DNA from: Bryobacteraceae bacterium
Lineage (GTDB): Bacteria > Acidobacteriota > Terriglobia > Bryobacterales > Bryobacteraceae
Length of the DNA: 6,799 nt
Assembly (NCBI GenBank): GCA_025929455.1
Contig: JAICMB010000179.1
Location: 1-6,799, forward strand
Direction: 5' to 3'
The notes below the pieces were generated by a model. The model worked only from the letters and a program-made list of their open reading frames with translations, ran no database searches and was not told the origin of the DNA. A program made the position numbers and the translations under genes. Positions 6,717-6,799 of the stretch are shown here, one piece after another (the stretch's first letter is position 1; each line of letters begins with the position of its first letter).

Positions 6717-6799
6717 ATGTTCCGGCTGTTCGCGCTTCTGCTTGTTTGCGTTTCCGCTTTCGCCGATGAGGCGCATCCGATTCTTCCGCTCGGCTCGCC
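6717..6799 (+). CDS. N-terminus of a secreted protein, 3' partial
   Basis: The window ends after 27 codons: a signal peptide MFRLFALLLVCVSAFA followed by DEAHPILPLGS. R3 provides the positive N-terminus, residues 4-13 are the hydrophobic core, and AFA at 14-16 is a textbook signal peptidase I site, with cleavage before D17. Translation continues open to the edge. The product is therefore probably periplasmic or secreted. The HPILPLGS start of the mature chain resembles the lead-in to redoxin/thioredoxin-fold (AhpC/TSA) domains, which often read '.LP.GS.APDF', but the diagnostic part lies outside the window, so that is a guess. The gene is divergent from thrC, with 37 bases between the start codons. 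Confidence 0.7.
   Translation, partial: MFRLFALLLVCVSAFADEAHPILPLGS

Noticed and set aside
1..6799. CRISPR array, transposase, prophage or toxin-antitoxin locus
   Set aside because: No regularly spaced direct repeats, transposase motifs, phage genes or small paired toxin-antitoxin genes were seen on either strand.

Overview
The window is GC-rich, gene-dense bacterial chromosome. The best taxonomic clue is the gene at 3547-4407. It encodes an exported von Willebrand A protein of the 'VWFA-related Acidobacterial' type (TIGR03436-like), a paralogous family that is strongly expanded in Acidobacteriota, above all in Solibacter/Bryobacterales. The SDR reductase, the threonine synthase and the short palindromic repeat also fit that group. 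This is an inference from recognised protein style, not from a database search.

Layout, left to right. (1) Positions 2-3550 (+) hold the 3' part of a very large TPR-repeat protein whose start lies upstream of the window. (2) Positions 3547-4407 (+) hold the exported VWA protein, which overlaps the TPR gene by the four bases ATGA, so the two are probably co-translated. (3) Positions 4408-4636 are a 229-base spacer with two abutting perfect hairpins (4530-4566) that resemble a dispersed REP-like element, and a doubtful 53-codon ORF. (4) Positions 4637-5455 (+) hold a FabG-like short-chain dehydrogenase with an atypical catalytic tetrad. (5) Positions 5465-6679 (-) hold a threonine synthase that converges on the SDR gene with only 9 bases between the stop codons. 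(6) Positions 6717-6799 (+) hold the first 27 codons of a secreted protein, transcribed divergently from the threonine synthase gene across a 37-base gap.

The TPR and VWA genes look like a functional unit: a repeat scaffold and a metal-dependent adhesion-type domain, at least the second of which is exported. The SDR and threonine synthase genes are metabolic and have no obvious link to that pair or to each other. There is no phage gene, transposase, CRISPR array, rRNA, convincing tRNA or recognisable defence system. The parts least explained by known families are the large non-TPR body of the first protein and the repeat-bearing spacer.
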